Part shown: in pieces, positions 16,924 through 26,053 of the stretch
How positions within the stretch are numbered: the stretch's first letter is position 1
Layout: the number at the start of each line of letters is the position of its first letter
Assembly (NCBI RefSeq): GCF_014204985.1
Contig: NZ_JACHMP010000001.1
Location: 2,170,001 to 2,234,000, forward strand
Direction: 5' to 3'
Source of the DNA: Streptosporangium becharense
Lineage (GTDB): Bacteria > Actinomycetota > Actinomycetes > Streptosporangiales > Streptosporangiaceae
Length of the DNA stretch: 64,000 nt
Made by a program: the position numbers and the translations under genes
The notes under the pieces: generated by a model
What the model was told of the DNA's origin: nothing
Database searches by the model: none
The model's input: only the letters and a program-made list of their open reading frames with translations

Positions 16924-17094
16924 CAGAGGCTAGGCCGGGACCCCGCCGGTGTCAACGGACGTCCCCGAGGACGGACGGTCGGGCGAGGACGGCCGGGTGA
17001 GGGCGGCCGGGCGAGGGCGGCCGGGCGGGGCGGGCGTCACCCTCGGAGCACCGGGGCCGCCGGACGGGAAATCCGGCGGGAACCGCGCAATCCA

Positions 17095-17108
17095 AGCAAG
17101 CGCTTGGT
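17095..17108. promoter_or_regulatory. KstR2-like operator, full match to the published motif
   Basis: AGCAAGCGCTTGGT matches AnCAAGnnCTTGnT at all 10 fixed positions and sits inside the 16-base near-palindrome CCAAGCAAGCGCTTGG. A -10-like TATAAC (17111-17116) follows directly, so a bound repressor would cover the promoter of the flavin reductase. Confidence 0.85.
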
Positions 17109-17184
17109 AATATAACGCCGGACGGCGTCCGCCGCCGGATCCCCCGAGAGGCCGGGCGGGCCTGATCGAGGAGTGAGCACGACG

Positions 17185-17835
17185 ATGAGCATCCACGCGG
17201 CCCCGCCACCGGCCGACTGCCCCCCGCGCACCGTCCCGGCCCGGCGCGGCACCACCGCCAACGGAGTCGCCATGCACAGCGGCCTGTCCCAGGGCTCACC
17301 CAACGGATCCGACGACCGCCGCCTCCCCGCGGGCGGGGCGGCCCCCCATGGTGGCGCCACGGACAGCCGCTGGTTCCGGTCCGTACTCGGCCGCTTCGCC
17401 ACCGGGGTCGTGGCCATCACCGCCATCGACCCCGGCAGCGGCGAGCCGTGCGGCCTGGCGGCCAACTCCTTCACCTCGGTCTCCCTGGAGCCCCCGCTGA
17501 TCGCCTTCTGCGTGGCCCACACCAGCACGAGCTGGCCGCGGCTGCGCGCCGCCCGGATCCAGACGGTGAACGTGCTCGCAGAGCACCAGCAGCCGGTCTG
17601 TGCGGCCCTCGCCGGCCGGGGCGGTGACAAGTTCGCCACGCTCGACTGGACCGGCTCCCCCGCCGGGAACCCGGTGATCGGCGGCACCCTCGCCTGGCTC
17701 GACTGCTCCATCGAGGCGGAACACCCGGCGGGCGACCACGTCATCGTCGTCGCCAGGGTGCACGACCTGGGCGTCCACGGCGACGACGGGCCGCTGGTGT
17801 TCTTCCAGGGCGGCTACGGCCGCTTCACGGCCTGA
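17185..17835 (+). CDS. Flavin reductase, HsaB-like
   Basis: A 216-residue protein; about 50 N-terminal residues are low complexity, then a flavin-reductase split-barrel domain (RSVLGRFATGVVAIT, GLAANSFTSVSLEPPL, CVAHTSTSWPRLR, FFQGGYGRF). This is the layout of small FMN/FAD reductases that supply reduced flavin to two-component monooxygenases such as HsaAB of steroid catabolism. No oxygenase component is adjacent, so its partner must be elsewhere. ATG 17185 is preferred; GTG 17173 overlaps the GAGGAG site. It is directly downstream of the best KstR2-like operator. Confidence 0.82.
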   Translation: MSIHAAPPPADCPPRTVPARRGTTANGVAMHSGLSQGSPNGSDDRRLPAGGAAPHGGATDSRWFRSVLGRFATGVVAITAIDPGSGEPCGLAANSFTSVSLEPPLIAFCVAHTSTSWPRLRAARIQTVNVLAEHQQPVCAALAGRGGDKFATLDWTGSPAGNPVIGGTLAWLDCSIEAEHPAGDHVIVVARVHDLGVHGDDGPLVFFQGGYGRFTA

Positions 17836-17983
17836 CCCCCGGGCACCGACCGGCCCCTCGTGACGAGCCCGTCGGCACTCCGGCCGCGGATCCGGGCCGT
17901 CGTCCAGCGGGGTGCCCGGAGCGCGGCAGCACGAATCCAGCCGACATACCGGAGACGCAGGGATACCGGGGACAATCAGCCCC

Positions 17984-20900
17984 ATGCGGTTCGGGATTCT
18001 GGGCACCACGAAGGCATGGCGCGGCGACGCAAGCGAGGTGCCTCTCGGAGGCCCGGCCCGGCGCGCGCTGCTGACCCTGCTGCTCGCCCGCGCCGGCGAG
18101 ACGGTGACGGCCGACGGCCTGGTCGACGACCTGTACGGTGCGGGGTCATCGGACGGGGCCGCGCACGCCCTGCGTTCGCAGGTGTCCCGGCTCCGCCGGG
18201 CCCTGGGGCCGGAGGTCACGATCGAGGCCGTCCCGGCGGGCTACCGGATCGCGGCCGATCCCGACGACGTCGACGCCCACCGTTTCGAACGACTGGCGGA
18301 CGAGGGGCGGCTGGCCCTGCGGGACGGGGACGCCGCGCGGGCGGCCTCGCTCCTGCGCCAGGCCCTCGGCCTGTGGCGGGGGTCCGCGCTCGCCGACGCC
18401 GCGGACGCCGGATCCGTCCGGGGGCGGATCATCCGGCTGGAGGAGCGAAGGCTCGGTGCCGTGGAGGACCGGATCGAAGCCGACCTCCGGCGGGGCGAAC
18501 ATCCGGCCGTCGTCCCCGAGCTGCGGGAGCTGGTCGCCCGCCACCCCCTCCGGGAGAGGCTTCACGGCCTGTTGATGCGCGCTCTGCAGGCGGCCGGCCT
18601 GCGGGCTGAGGCACTGGCCGCGTTCGAGGAGACACGCCGGCTCCTGGCCGCGGAGCTCGGGACGGATCCCTCCGCCGAGCTCGCGGCCATACACCGGGGC
18701 CTGCTCCGGGGTGAGCGGCCGTTCGAGCCGCCCAGGCCGCCCGCACAGCTGACGAGCTTCGTAGGCCGCGCGCAGGACATGGCCCGGGTCTCCGAGCTGC
18801 TCGGGACCTCGCGGCTGGTCACCCTGCTCGGTCCCGGAGGCGCGGGCAAGACCCGGCTGGCGATCGAGGTCGCGGCTCGCCGCTCCGGTGTCTGCTTCGT
18901 CGAGCTGGCGGCGTTGCGCGACGGACGGCAGCTACCGCAGACCCTGCTGGGGTCGCTCGGAATCCGAGAGGGAGGGCTGCTCACCACGCCGCCCGCCGCA
19001 CCGGGCGAGACGCCGTCCGTGGCACGCCTGATCGCCGCACTGGCCGAGCGTCCACCGCTGCTGCTCGTCCTGGACAACTGCGAGCATGTCGTCGATGCCA
19101 CGGCGACCCTGGCGGAGGAACTGCTCGCCGGCTGCCCGCGGCTGCGCATCCTGGTGACGAGCCGGGAACCACTCGGCATCACCGGGGAGCACCTGTGGCC
19201 GGTCCGGCCTCTCACGCCCTCGCACGCCGCGCGCCTGTTCGCCGACCGGGCCTCGGCCGTGCGAGCGGGCTTCACCATGGACGACCCCGGTGCGGGCACG
19301 GGCGTCGGCACGGGCCCCGGCACCGATGCCGAGGCCGTGCGGCGGATCTGCCACGCCCTCGACGGTCTGCCGCTGGCCATCGAACTGGCCGCGGCGCGGA
19401 TGCGCACGTACGACGCGCCGGAACTCGCCGCCCGCCTGGACGACCGCTTCCGCCTGTTGTCACGCGGCAGCCGTACGGCCGATCCCAGGCACCGGACGCT
19501 GCGCGCGGTCGTGGCGTGGAGCTGGGATCTGCTGTCCGGGGCCGAGCAGGTGATGGCCAGGCGCCTGGCGGTCTTCTCCGGCGGCGCGACCGCCGAGGCC
19601 GCGAGGCGCGTCTGCGGTGTCGCCGAGGCCGAGGAACTGCTGGAGTCGCTCGCCGACAAGTCGCTGCTGGAGGTCTCGGGCAGGCGCTACCGAATGCTCG
19701 ACACGATCCGCGCCTACTGCGCCGAACAACTGGACGCGGCCGGGGAGACCCGGGCGATGCGGCACGCGCACGCCGGGCACTTCCTACGCCTGGCGCAAAC
19801 CGCCGACCCCCTCCTGCGCCGCGCCGGGCAGCTGGAGTGGCTGGAGACCCTCACCGCGGAGCACGACAACCTCCACACCGCCCTGCGCTGGGCCGTCGAG
19901 GCCGAGGAGACCGCGCTCGCGCTCGAACTGCTCGCCTCACTGTCGTCGTACCTGTGGATGCGCGGCATGCGCACCTCGGTGACGGCACAGGCGGCCGGAC
20001 TGCTGGAGGCGATCGGTGACGGCCCGCCGCGGGAGCTCCAGGACGAGTACGTGCTCTGCGTGCTGGCGACGGCGGCCGGCGAGGCGGGACGGGACGCCTG
20101 GGAACGTCACCGGGCGACGGCCGAGTCGATCATCACCGGGCCCGGCGGGCCGCACCGTCATCCGATGATCACTTTCCTCTGGCCGATGATCAACTCCAGC
20201 GCGGAGGACCCGCACGTCACGCTCTCGGTGCTGGCCCGCGGACAGGCCGGATCCGACCCGTGGGAGAGGGCCGTCGTCCACCTGATGTGGGGGTATCCGC
20301 AGCTCGCCCACGGAGACCTCGCGTGGGCCGAGCACGAGTTCACCTCGGCCGTCGACGCCTTCCGGTCCCTGGGCGACCGGTGGGGGACGGCACTGGCCCT
20401 GGACGCGCTGGCAGGGCTGGCGAACCTGCGCGGCGACCATCGCAGGGCGATCGCCCTGACCGGCGAGGCGATCGCCCTCGCCGAGCGGCTCGGCGCGATC
20501 GAGGACGTCTCCGACCTGCTCTGCGGCCGGGGGGACCACCGCGTCCGCGCCGCGCTCGCCGGAGGCGGGCCGGCGGGCACCGGTCTCGTGGAGGCACGCG
20601 CCGACTACGAGAGGGCCGCGAAGATCGCCCGGCGCGCGGGCGCCCCCACGTGTCTCGCCGGGGCGCTGCGCGGCCTCGGTGATCTCGCACGGCTGGCGGG
20701 TGACCTCGCCGGGGCCCGCCGACTGTACGAACAGGCACTCGACCGGCTCGAAAAACACTGGATCAGGAGCGCGGAGCACTGGGCGGGCGCGCTCTGCGGG
20801 CTGGGCATGGTCACCGAGGCATCGGGCGACCTCCCCGGCGCCCGGGCCCTGCACCACCGGGCCGCGGAGGTCATGGCACGGATGGGACTGATCGCCGAAA

Positions 20901-21217
20901 ACGCCCGGGTGGCGGGGGCGCTGGCGGGGATCGCACTGCGGGAGGGTGACGCCCGGACGGCGGCCCGGCTGCTCGGCGCGGCCGGCACCCTGCGCGGAGT
21001 CCACGTCGAGGACGACCCCGCGGTCTCCAGGACGGCGGCCGGCGCGCGGGCGGCTCTGGGCGACGCCGGGTACGAGGCCGCCCACCGCGAAGGCGCGCGG
21101 CTGTCCCGGCAGGACGCGCTCCGGCTGACCGGTGTGCCCGAGTCCGTCATCCGGATGTCGCCGATCAACTCCGTCACCGGCCGTGAGCTGGCCGCCCGCC
21201 GGACCGTCCGCGGCTGA
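17984..21217 (+). CDS. AfsR-like transcriptional regulator (winged helix, BTAD, NB-ARC ATPase, TPR)
   Basis: A 1077-residue protein. Residues about 1-90 are an OmpR-like winged-helix DNA-binding domain (LLLARAGETVTADGLVDDLYG), about 95-240 a BTAD domain (RHPLRERLHGLLMRALQAAG), about 255-560 an NB-ARC ATPase with P-loop GPGGAGKTR near residue 285 and Walker B LLLVLDNCEHVV, then tetratricopeptide-like repeats to about 1060. The frame is open further upstream, but ATG 17984 starts the conserved fold. Such regulators activate nearby genes; the monooxygenase at 21359 directly downstream is the likely target. Confidence 0.88.
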   Translation: MRFGILGTTKAWRGDASEVPLGGPARRALLTLLLARAGETVTADGLVDDLYGAGSSDGAAHALRSQVSRLRRALGPEVTIEAVPAGYRIAADPDDVDAHRFERLADEGRLALRDGDAARAASLLRQALGLWRGSALADAADAGSVRGRIIRLEERRLGAVEDRIEADLRRGEHPAVVPELRELVARHPLRERLHGLLMRALQAAGLRAEALAAFEETRRLLAAELGTDPSAELAAIHRGLLRGERPFEPPRPPAQLTSFVGRAQDMARVSELLGTSRLVTLLGPGGAGKTRLAIEVAARRSGVCFVELAALRDGRQLPQTLLGSLGIREGGLLTTPPAAPGETPSVARLIAALAERPPLLLVLDNCEHVVDATATLAEELLAGCPRLRILVTSREPLGITGEHLWPVRPLTPSHAARLFADRASAVRAGFTMDDPGAGTGVGTGPGTDAEAVRRICHALDGLPLAIELAAARMRTYDAPELAARLDDRFRLLSRGSRTADPRHRTLRAVVAWSWDLLSGAEQVMARRLAVFSGGATAEAARRVCGVAEAEELLESLADKSLLEVSGRRYRMLDTIRAYCAEQLDAAGETRAMRHAHAGHFLRLAQTADPLLRRAGQLEWLETLTAEHDNLHTALRWAVEAEETALALELLASLSSYLWMRGMRTSVTAQAAGLLEAIGDGPPRELQDEYVLCVLATAAGEAGRDAWERHRATAESIITGPGGPHRHPMITFLWPMINSSAEDPHVTLSVLARGQAGSDPWERAVVHLMWGYPQLAHGDLAWAEHEFTSAVDAFRSLGDRWGTALALDALAGLANLRGDHRRAIALTGEAIALAERLGAIEDVSDLLCGRGDHRVRAALAGGGPAGTGLVEARADYERAAKIARRAGAPTCLAGALRGLGDLARLAGDLAGARRLYEQALDRLEKHWIRSAEHWAGALCGLGMVTEASGDLPGARALHHRAAEVMARMGLIAENARVAGALAGIALREGDARTAARLLGAAGTLRGVHVEDDPAVSRTAAGARAALGDAGYEAAHREGARLSRQDALRLTGVPESVIRMSPINSVTGRELAARRTVRG

Positions 21218-21358
21218 GCCGCACCCGCCGGGCGGTGGCGCCGTCACCGGCTCCCGCCCCCTCGTGCCCGCGCCGCGTCCGGACCGCCCGCGCCGCGGTG
21301 GACGACCGGTGAGGTTCCGGTGAGCGACCGGTGATAACCGCCGGACAGCCTTGCGGGC

Positions 21359-22561
21359 ATGGACATCACACGACCGCTCAAGAACAAGAACATCCTGATC
21401 TCCGGGGCGGGGGTCGCCGGTCCGGCGCTGGCCTACTGGCTGCACCGCCACGGCTTCGCCCCGACGGTGCTGGAACGGGCAGCCGCGCTCCGCGACGGCG
21501 GCTACGCCGTCGACTTCCGGGGCGAGGCGCACCTCACCGTGCTCGACCGGATGGGGGTTCTGGCCGACGTCCGACGTGAGCAGACGCACATGGGCGTCAT
21601 GTGGTACGTCGACGGCACGGGCAGGAGGATCGCGAGCATGCCCGCCGACGTCTACAGCGGCGACCTTGAGATCCTCCGCGGTGACCTGGTCCGGATCCTC
21701 CACGCGAAGACCGCGGACCGCGTGGAGTACGTCTTCGACGACTCCATCACCTCCATCGCCGAGGAGGAGGACGGCGTCCGGGTCACCTTCGAGCGGAGCG
21801 CACCGCGCAGGTTCGACCTGGTCGTGGGGGCCGACGGAGTGCACTCCAACGTCCGGGCACTGGCGTTCGGGCCGGAGCGGCGGTTCCTGCGGGAGATGGG
21901 CCTGCACTGTGCGATCTTCACCACCCCCAACCTTCTCGGCCTCGACCGCACCGGGCACATCCACAACACACCGGGCAGGGCCGTCGCCGTCTACAGCGCC
22001 CGGCGGAACACCGAGGCCCGGGCGATGTTCTACTTCACCTCCCCTGTGCCGGACCACGACCGCCATGACACCGGCCTGCAGAGGAAGATCCTCGCCGAAG
22101 CGTTCGCCGGTGCCGGCTGGGAGACCTCCCGCCTGCTGGAGGCGATGTGGGAGGCGCCGGACTTCTACTTCGACTCGATCGGCCAAGTCCACGTGGACGG
22201 CTGGTCAAGGGGTCGGACGGTGCTGCTCGGCGACGCCGCCTGCTGCGCCTCGCCGCTGTCGGGCATGGGCACCGGCCTGGCCATGGTCGGGGCCTATGTG
22301 CTGGCCGGTGAGCTGGCGGCCGCCGCCGGCGACCACCGCGTGGGTTTCGCGCGCTATGAGGAGGCCATGCGCGGCTACGCCAGGGGGTGCCAGCGGTCGG
22401 CCGACGGGGTGGGTGCGTGGATGGTGCCCGGCAACCGGTTCATGACGTGGTTCGTGCACCGGAGCCATCGGCTGCTGCCGTACATGCCGGGGAAGGGGTT
22501 GATCGCCAGGAACATCCGGAAGACGGCGAACGCCATCACCCTGAAGGACTACGGGCTCTGA
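21359..22561 (+). CDS. FAD-dependent monooxygenase, TetX/PHBH type
   Basis: A 400-residue flavoprotein hydroxylase. The FAD-binding loop GAGVAG occurs at residues 20-25, the DG motif as DLVVGADGVHSNVR near residue 155, and the GD motif as RTVLLGDAACCASPLSGMGTG near residues 280-300. The class hydroxylates aromatic or polycyclic substrates with NADPH and O2; the substrate here is unknown. It follows the AfsR-like regulator on the same strand after 141 bases, so a small regulated pair is likely. It lacks a DNA-binding or thioredoxin extension. Confidence 0.88.
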   Translation: MDITRPLKNKNILISGAGVAGPALAYWLHRHGFAPTVLERAAALRDGGYAVDFRGEAHLTVLDRMGVLADVRREQTHMGVMWYVDGTGRRIASMPADVYSGDLEILRGDLVRILHAKTADRVEYVFDDSITSIAEEEDGVRVTFERSAPRRFDLVVGADGVHSNVRALAFGPERRFLREMGLHCAIFTTPNLLGLDRTGHIHNTPGRAVAVYSARRNTEARAMFYFTSPVPDHDRHDTGLQRKILAEAFAGAGWETSRLLEAMWEAPDFYFDSIGQVHVDGWSRGRTVLLGDAACCASPLSGMGTGLAMVGAYVLAGELAAAAGDHRVGFARYEEAMRGYARGCQRSADGVGAWMVPGNRFMTWFVHRSHRLLPYMPGKGLIARNIRKTANAITLKDYGL

Positions 22562-22985
22562 CCTGGAAACCGGTCGGCCGGGGCGTGGAGCCGAGGCGGC
22601 CGGAAAGGATTCCCCCACCAAACCGCCCGTCCCGTGACGGGCACGGATTCCCACCCGGAATTTCAACGCCGAGCACATGGCGAGATCTCCCTTTCGAACA
22701 CCCGGGCAGGGAAGCGCCACACCTCCGCATCCCGCTTCCCGCCCGGCCGGAGAACCCATCCCACCTGCCCGAATATCGCCTTGAATTACTCTAAAGCAGC
22801 CCGAATAATACAAGGTGAGGAAAGATTATAATTAAACGGGCGGCTTTTAGGTTGATGTGACATCTGTTTGCCATCATCGAATATTCGCCCAGGTGTCCCG
22901 GTTTCACGGTGCGGGCATCTCTGAATCGCATCGCTCGCAATGCGGTGACCGGAAAGTTCAATTCCTCATCTTGGAGGGAAATCAA
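22562..22985. other. 424-base intergenic region, partly AT-richer
   Basis: A perfect 7-bp hairpin (22625-22631 with 22636-22642, arm GCCCGTC) may end the monooxygenase transcript. The 22780-22900 part is clearly AT-richer than its surroundings (TATAATTAAACGGGCGGC around 22826-22844) and probably carries the promoter of the secreted-protein gene. A stretch near 22740-22810 repeats CCCGAATA twice. No gene is supported. Confidence 0.5.
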
Positions 22986-23516
22986 TTGATTTCTCGTAAG
23001 AGCAGCGCGACGTCCGGCCGTACCGCCCGCCGTCTGCTTACCTGGGCCGTCGCGGCGACGGTGGCGGCCTGCGGACCCGTGGCACTGGTGGGCTCGACCG
23101 CCGCGAACGCCGCCGTCGGCCACCGGGTGACCGTGGACGACCCGGAGAACCACTACGAGAACCCGCACACGTGGCTCGACTCGACCCCCGTGCTGACCTC
23201 CGTCTACCCGCCCGCGTTCCATGTCTTCCAGGTGTCGGCCAAGGACGGCGTCCCCTGGATCAGGGACCCGCGCACGACCGAGAACTCGGGATGGCACAAC
23301 CTCCGGAGGATCAAGAACAGCGAGGGGGGTTACGTCACCAACATCACCATCGCCCAGGAGGTCGAGAAGCTTCTCAACGACAAGAAGGCCGTGGTGAGGA
23401 TCACCGCACGGGTGGCGGGGGGCAGGATCTACTCCACCCTGTGCGACGTCACCAAGAAGCTTCCGCCGGTGGGTTACCTGCCGTGCGAGGACTGGGCCGC
23501 GATCTCCAAGCCCTGA
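22986..23516 (+). CDS. Secreted protein of unknown function
   Basis: Start TTG 22986 is supported by GGAGGG at 22973-22978, giving 176 residues. A Sec signal peptide spans about residues 1-41 (LLTWAVAATVAACGPVALVG, cleavage near ANA-A). The mature domain of about 135 residues has two cysteines (LCDV and LPCEDW) and no family I recognise. The upstream region is unusually AT-rich for this genome, consistent with a strong promoter. Confidence 0.75.
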   Translation: MISRKSSATSGRTARRLLTWAVAATVAACGPVALVGSTAANAAVGHRVTVDDPENHYENPHTWLDSTPVLTSVYPPAFHVFQVSAKDGVPWIRDPRTTENSGWHNLRRIKNSEGGYVTNITIAQEVEKLLNDKKAVVRITARVAGGRIYSTLCDVTKKLPPVGYLPCEDWAAISKP

Positions 23517-23698
23517 CGACCGCGTCGGCGAAGTGACGATCAGGGCGGACGTCCCCGGGTGCCGGATCTCACCCGTGGGCCGCCCGCCCTGTTCGACTCC
23601 GTGACGCCCGCCCTGATCGACGCCCGGCCGGCCGGTCTCCACGTGTCCGCGATCCGTAACCCCCGTCAACTGGTGCCGTTCCGGTATTACCCCCTAAC

Positions 23699-25003
23699 GT
23701 GCGCACCATGACCATCGATGGGCGCTCAGCGCACATTCTCGACATCCTGATCACCGAGTTCGGCGACTCCATGCGGCGCGACCCCGCCGCCTTCCGGCGC
23801 AAGTTCCGGAAGATGGCCGCCTCCCCCTTCGCCTTCTACCGCGGCAGCGCCTGCCTGTTCTACTCCGACATGACCGGCGCGTTCGCCGACGACGCCTTCC
23901 TGGACGACCGGACCAGTCGGGTGTGGATACACGGTGACCTGCACGCCGAGAACTTCGGCACCTACATGAACGCCTCGGGTGTCCTGGTGTTCAACGTCAA
24001 CGACTTCGACGAGGCGTACGTCGGCCCCTACATCTGGGATCTCAAGCGGTTCGCGGCCAGCGTCGCGCTCATCGGGTACGCCAAGGCGCTGTCGGACGAG
24101 GTCATCACCGGCCTGGTGACCGAGTTCGCCCGCTGCTACCTCGCCGAACTGACCGGCATCTCCCACGGCGGGGACGACGCGATCGGCTCGCTGACCCTGG
24201 AGACGACGACCGGGGTGCTCCACCGGGTGCTCCAGCTGGCCCGGTTGAACACGCGGGTCGCGCTGCTGGACGTGGAGACCACGGTGGAGAACTTCGACCG
24301 CCGCTTCGCCCTGATGGAGGGCCGCTACCCCATCGACGAGGAGACCCGCAAGGCCGTCGAGGCCGCGTTCGCCGACTACCTGACGACCCTGCCCGCGGTC
24401 TCGCCGGTCGAGCACCGCATCAAGGACTTCGCGCTCCGTACCGGCGTCGGCATCGGCTCGGCCGGGCTGCCGTCGTACAACATGCTGCTGGAGGGCCACA
24501 CGCAGGCCCTGGAGAACGACGTCATCCTCTACATGAAGCAGGCCCAGGTGCCCGCGGTGGCGCGGTACATCACCGACGACAAGGTGCGCGCCTACTTCAA
24601 GCACCAGGGGCACCGCACCGCGGAGTCGCAGCGGGCACTGCAGGCGTACGCCGACCCCTGGCTCGGTTACACGACGCTCAACGGCGTGGGGCAGCTGGTC
24701 GCCGAGGTCTCCCCCTACTCCGCGGACCTCGACTGGGGCGACGTCAACGAGCCGGACGAGCTGGCCTCGGTCATCCGCGACCTGGGCCGCGCCGTGGCCC
24801 GCATGCACTCGGTGGCCGACGACGAATCGAGCCATGACCTGGTCGACTTCTCCACCGAGGACGCGATCGTGGCGGTGATCGACGGTGACGCCGACGGTTT
24901 CGTCCGGACGCTCGTCGACTTCGCCCACGCCTACGGCGCCCGGGCCCGTGCCGACCACGGCCTCTTCGTCGACCTGTTCCGCAACGGCCGCCTGCCCCTC
25001 TGA
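23699..25003 (+). CDS. DUF2252 family protein (kinase-like fold)
   Basis: A 434-residue protein. The DUF2252 signature is clear: FYRGSACLFYSDM, WIHGDLHAENFGTY and VFNVNDFDEAYVGPY, resembling the catalytic HGDLHxxN and metal-binding D segments of aminoglycoside-phosphotransferase folds. Enzymatic activity is not known. The GTG at 23699 lies 8 bases after TATTAC (23685-23690), so a leaderless or near-leaderless transcript is possible; ATG 23708 is an alternative start. It appears to be a stand-alone gene. Confidence 0.85.
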   Translation: MRTMTIDGRSAHILDILITEFGDSMRRDPAAFRRKFRKMAASPFAFYRGSACLFYSDMTGAFADDAFLDDRTSRVWIHGDLHAENFGTYMNASGVLVFNVNDFDEAYVGPYIWDLKRFAASVALIGYAKALSDEVITGLVTEFARCYLAELTGISHGGDDAIGSLTLETTTGVLHRVLQLARLNTRVALLDVETTVENFDRRFALMEGRYPIDEETRKAVEAAFADYLTTLPAVSPVEHRIKDFALRTGVGIGSAGLPSYNMLLEGHTQALENDVILYMKQAQVPAVARYITDDKVRAYFKHQGHRTAESQRALQAYADPWLGYTTLNGVGQLVAEVSPYSADLDWGDVNEPDELASVIRDLGRAVARMHSVADDESSHDLVDFSTEDAIVAVIDGDADGFVRTLVDFAHAYGARARADHGLFVDLFRNGRLPL

Positions 25004-25153
25004 TCACATCCACCCCGGGGGAGACCGTGACACGGTGAGGAGCGCCTCCGGCTCGCGACCTCCGGCCCGCCTCCCCTCTCTCACCGCCCGGGCCGTGGGA
25101 CGCACGGGGCGGGACCGACCAGTCGGTATGGACGAGGACCGTCAGGGTGCGGC

Positions 25154-25927
25154 ATGCTACAGAACATGACTCTGTTCTCGGTGGAAGGCAAGACCGTCGT
25201 CGTCACGGGCGGCTCCCGGGGGATCGGCCGGATGATCGCGGCCGGGTTCGTCGACGCGGGCGCCACGGTGTACATCTCCTCTCGCAAGGCGGACGAGGTC
25301 GCCAAGACCGCCGCCGAGCTCGGATGCACCGCCGTACCGGCCGACCTGTCCACCGGCGAGGGCGTGTCCGCGCTGGTCGAGGCGGTCTCCGCGCGCGAGT
25401 CCCGGCTGGACGTGCTGGTCAACAACGCCGGGGCAACCTGGGGGGCACCGCTTGAGGAGTTCCCCGAGCACGCCTTCGACAAGCTCTGGGGGATCAACGT
25501 CAAGGGCGTCTTCTACCTGACCCAGCGTTTCCTGCCCCTGCTCCGCGCCGCCGCGAGCCCCGAGTCTCCGGCCAGGGTGATCAACATCGGGTCCGTGGAC
25601 GGCATCCGGGTGCCGGCGATGGAGAACTACGCCTACTCGGCGGCCAAGGCGGCCGTGCACATGCTCACCCGTCACCTGGCCCAGCGGCTCGCCAAGGAGT
25701 CGATCACGGTCAACGCCATCGCGCCGGGGCCGTTCCCGTCGAAGATGATGGCCTTCGCCCTCGACGACCCGTCGGCGCGCGCGGTGGTCGCCTCCCACGT
25801 GCCGCTGGGCAGGATCGGCAGCCCCGAGGACATGGCGGGGACCGCCATCTTCCTGGCGTCACGGGCCGGCGCCTACCTGACCGGGACGGTCATCCCGGTG
25901 GACGGCGGCATCACCGCCCAGAGCTGA
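25154..25927 (+). CDS. Short-chain dehydrogenase/reductase
   Basis: A 257-residue classical SDR. TGGSRGIG near residues 18-25 binds NAD(P), NNAG near residue 91, catalytic YSAAK near residue 156, and the C-terminal GTVIPVDGG is the usual ending. An Arg after the first strand (SSRKADE) favours NADPH. It resembles RhlG-type 3-oxoacyl reductases, but the substrate cannot be assigned. The start may be ATG 25154 or ATG 25166. No KstR2-like site is seen upstream. Confidence 0.85.
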   Translation: MLQNMTLFSVEGKTVVVTGGSRGIGRMIAAGFVDAGATVYISSRKADEVAKTAAELGCTAVPADLSTGEGVSALVEAVSARESRLDVLVNNAGATWGAPLEEFPEHAFDKLWGINVKGVFYLTQRFLPLLRAAASPESPARVINIGSVDGIRVPAMENYAYSAAKAAVHMLTRHLAQRLAKESITVNAIAPGPFPSKMMAFALDDPSARAVVASHVPLGRIGSPEDMAGTAIFLASRAGAYLTGTVIPVDGGITAQS

Positions 25928-25934
25928 GCCGTCT

Positions 25935-26007
25935 CCGCGCTGAGCCGTCTCCGCCGCGCCGGGAGTCCCCTTCCGTAGCCGGGAGTCCCCTTCCGTAAAG
26001 GAAGGGG
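25935..26007. repeat. Direct repeats and a small hairpin between SDR and peptidase genes
   Basis: GAGCCGTCTCCG occurs twice (about 25926-25955) and GCCGGGAGTCCCCTTCCGTA occurs twice in tandem (about 25958-25998). CCCCTTCC (25987-25994) pairs with GGAAGGGG (26000-26007) around GTAAA, giving an 8-bp hairpin that may be a weak terminator. Confidence 0.6.
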
Positions 26008-26053
26008 AAAATTAAATCTTGATGTCATTTGCGGCAGATGACAGCTTTACCTC

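Larger units (their letters stand above)
16891..17184. promoter_or_regulatory. Divergent control region with two KstR2-like operators
   Basis: This 294-base region separates the thiolase-fold/DUF35 operon (-) and the flavin reductase (+). It holds one operator near each start, 16910-16923 and 17095-17108, with a GC-rich stretch of GGGCGAGGGCGGCC-like repeats between them (about 16980-17040). Confidence 0.7.

Noticed and set aside
19937-22192. Minus-strand open frame of 751 codons
   Set aside because: It spans the end of the AfsR-like gene, an intergenic gap and the monooxygenase, all well supported on the plus strand.
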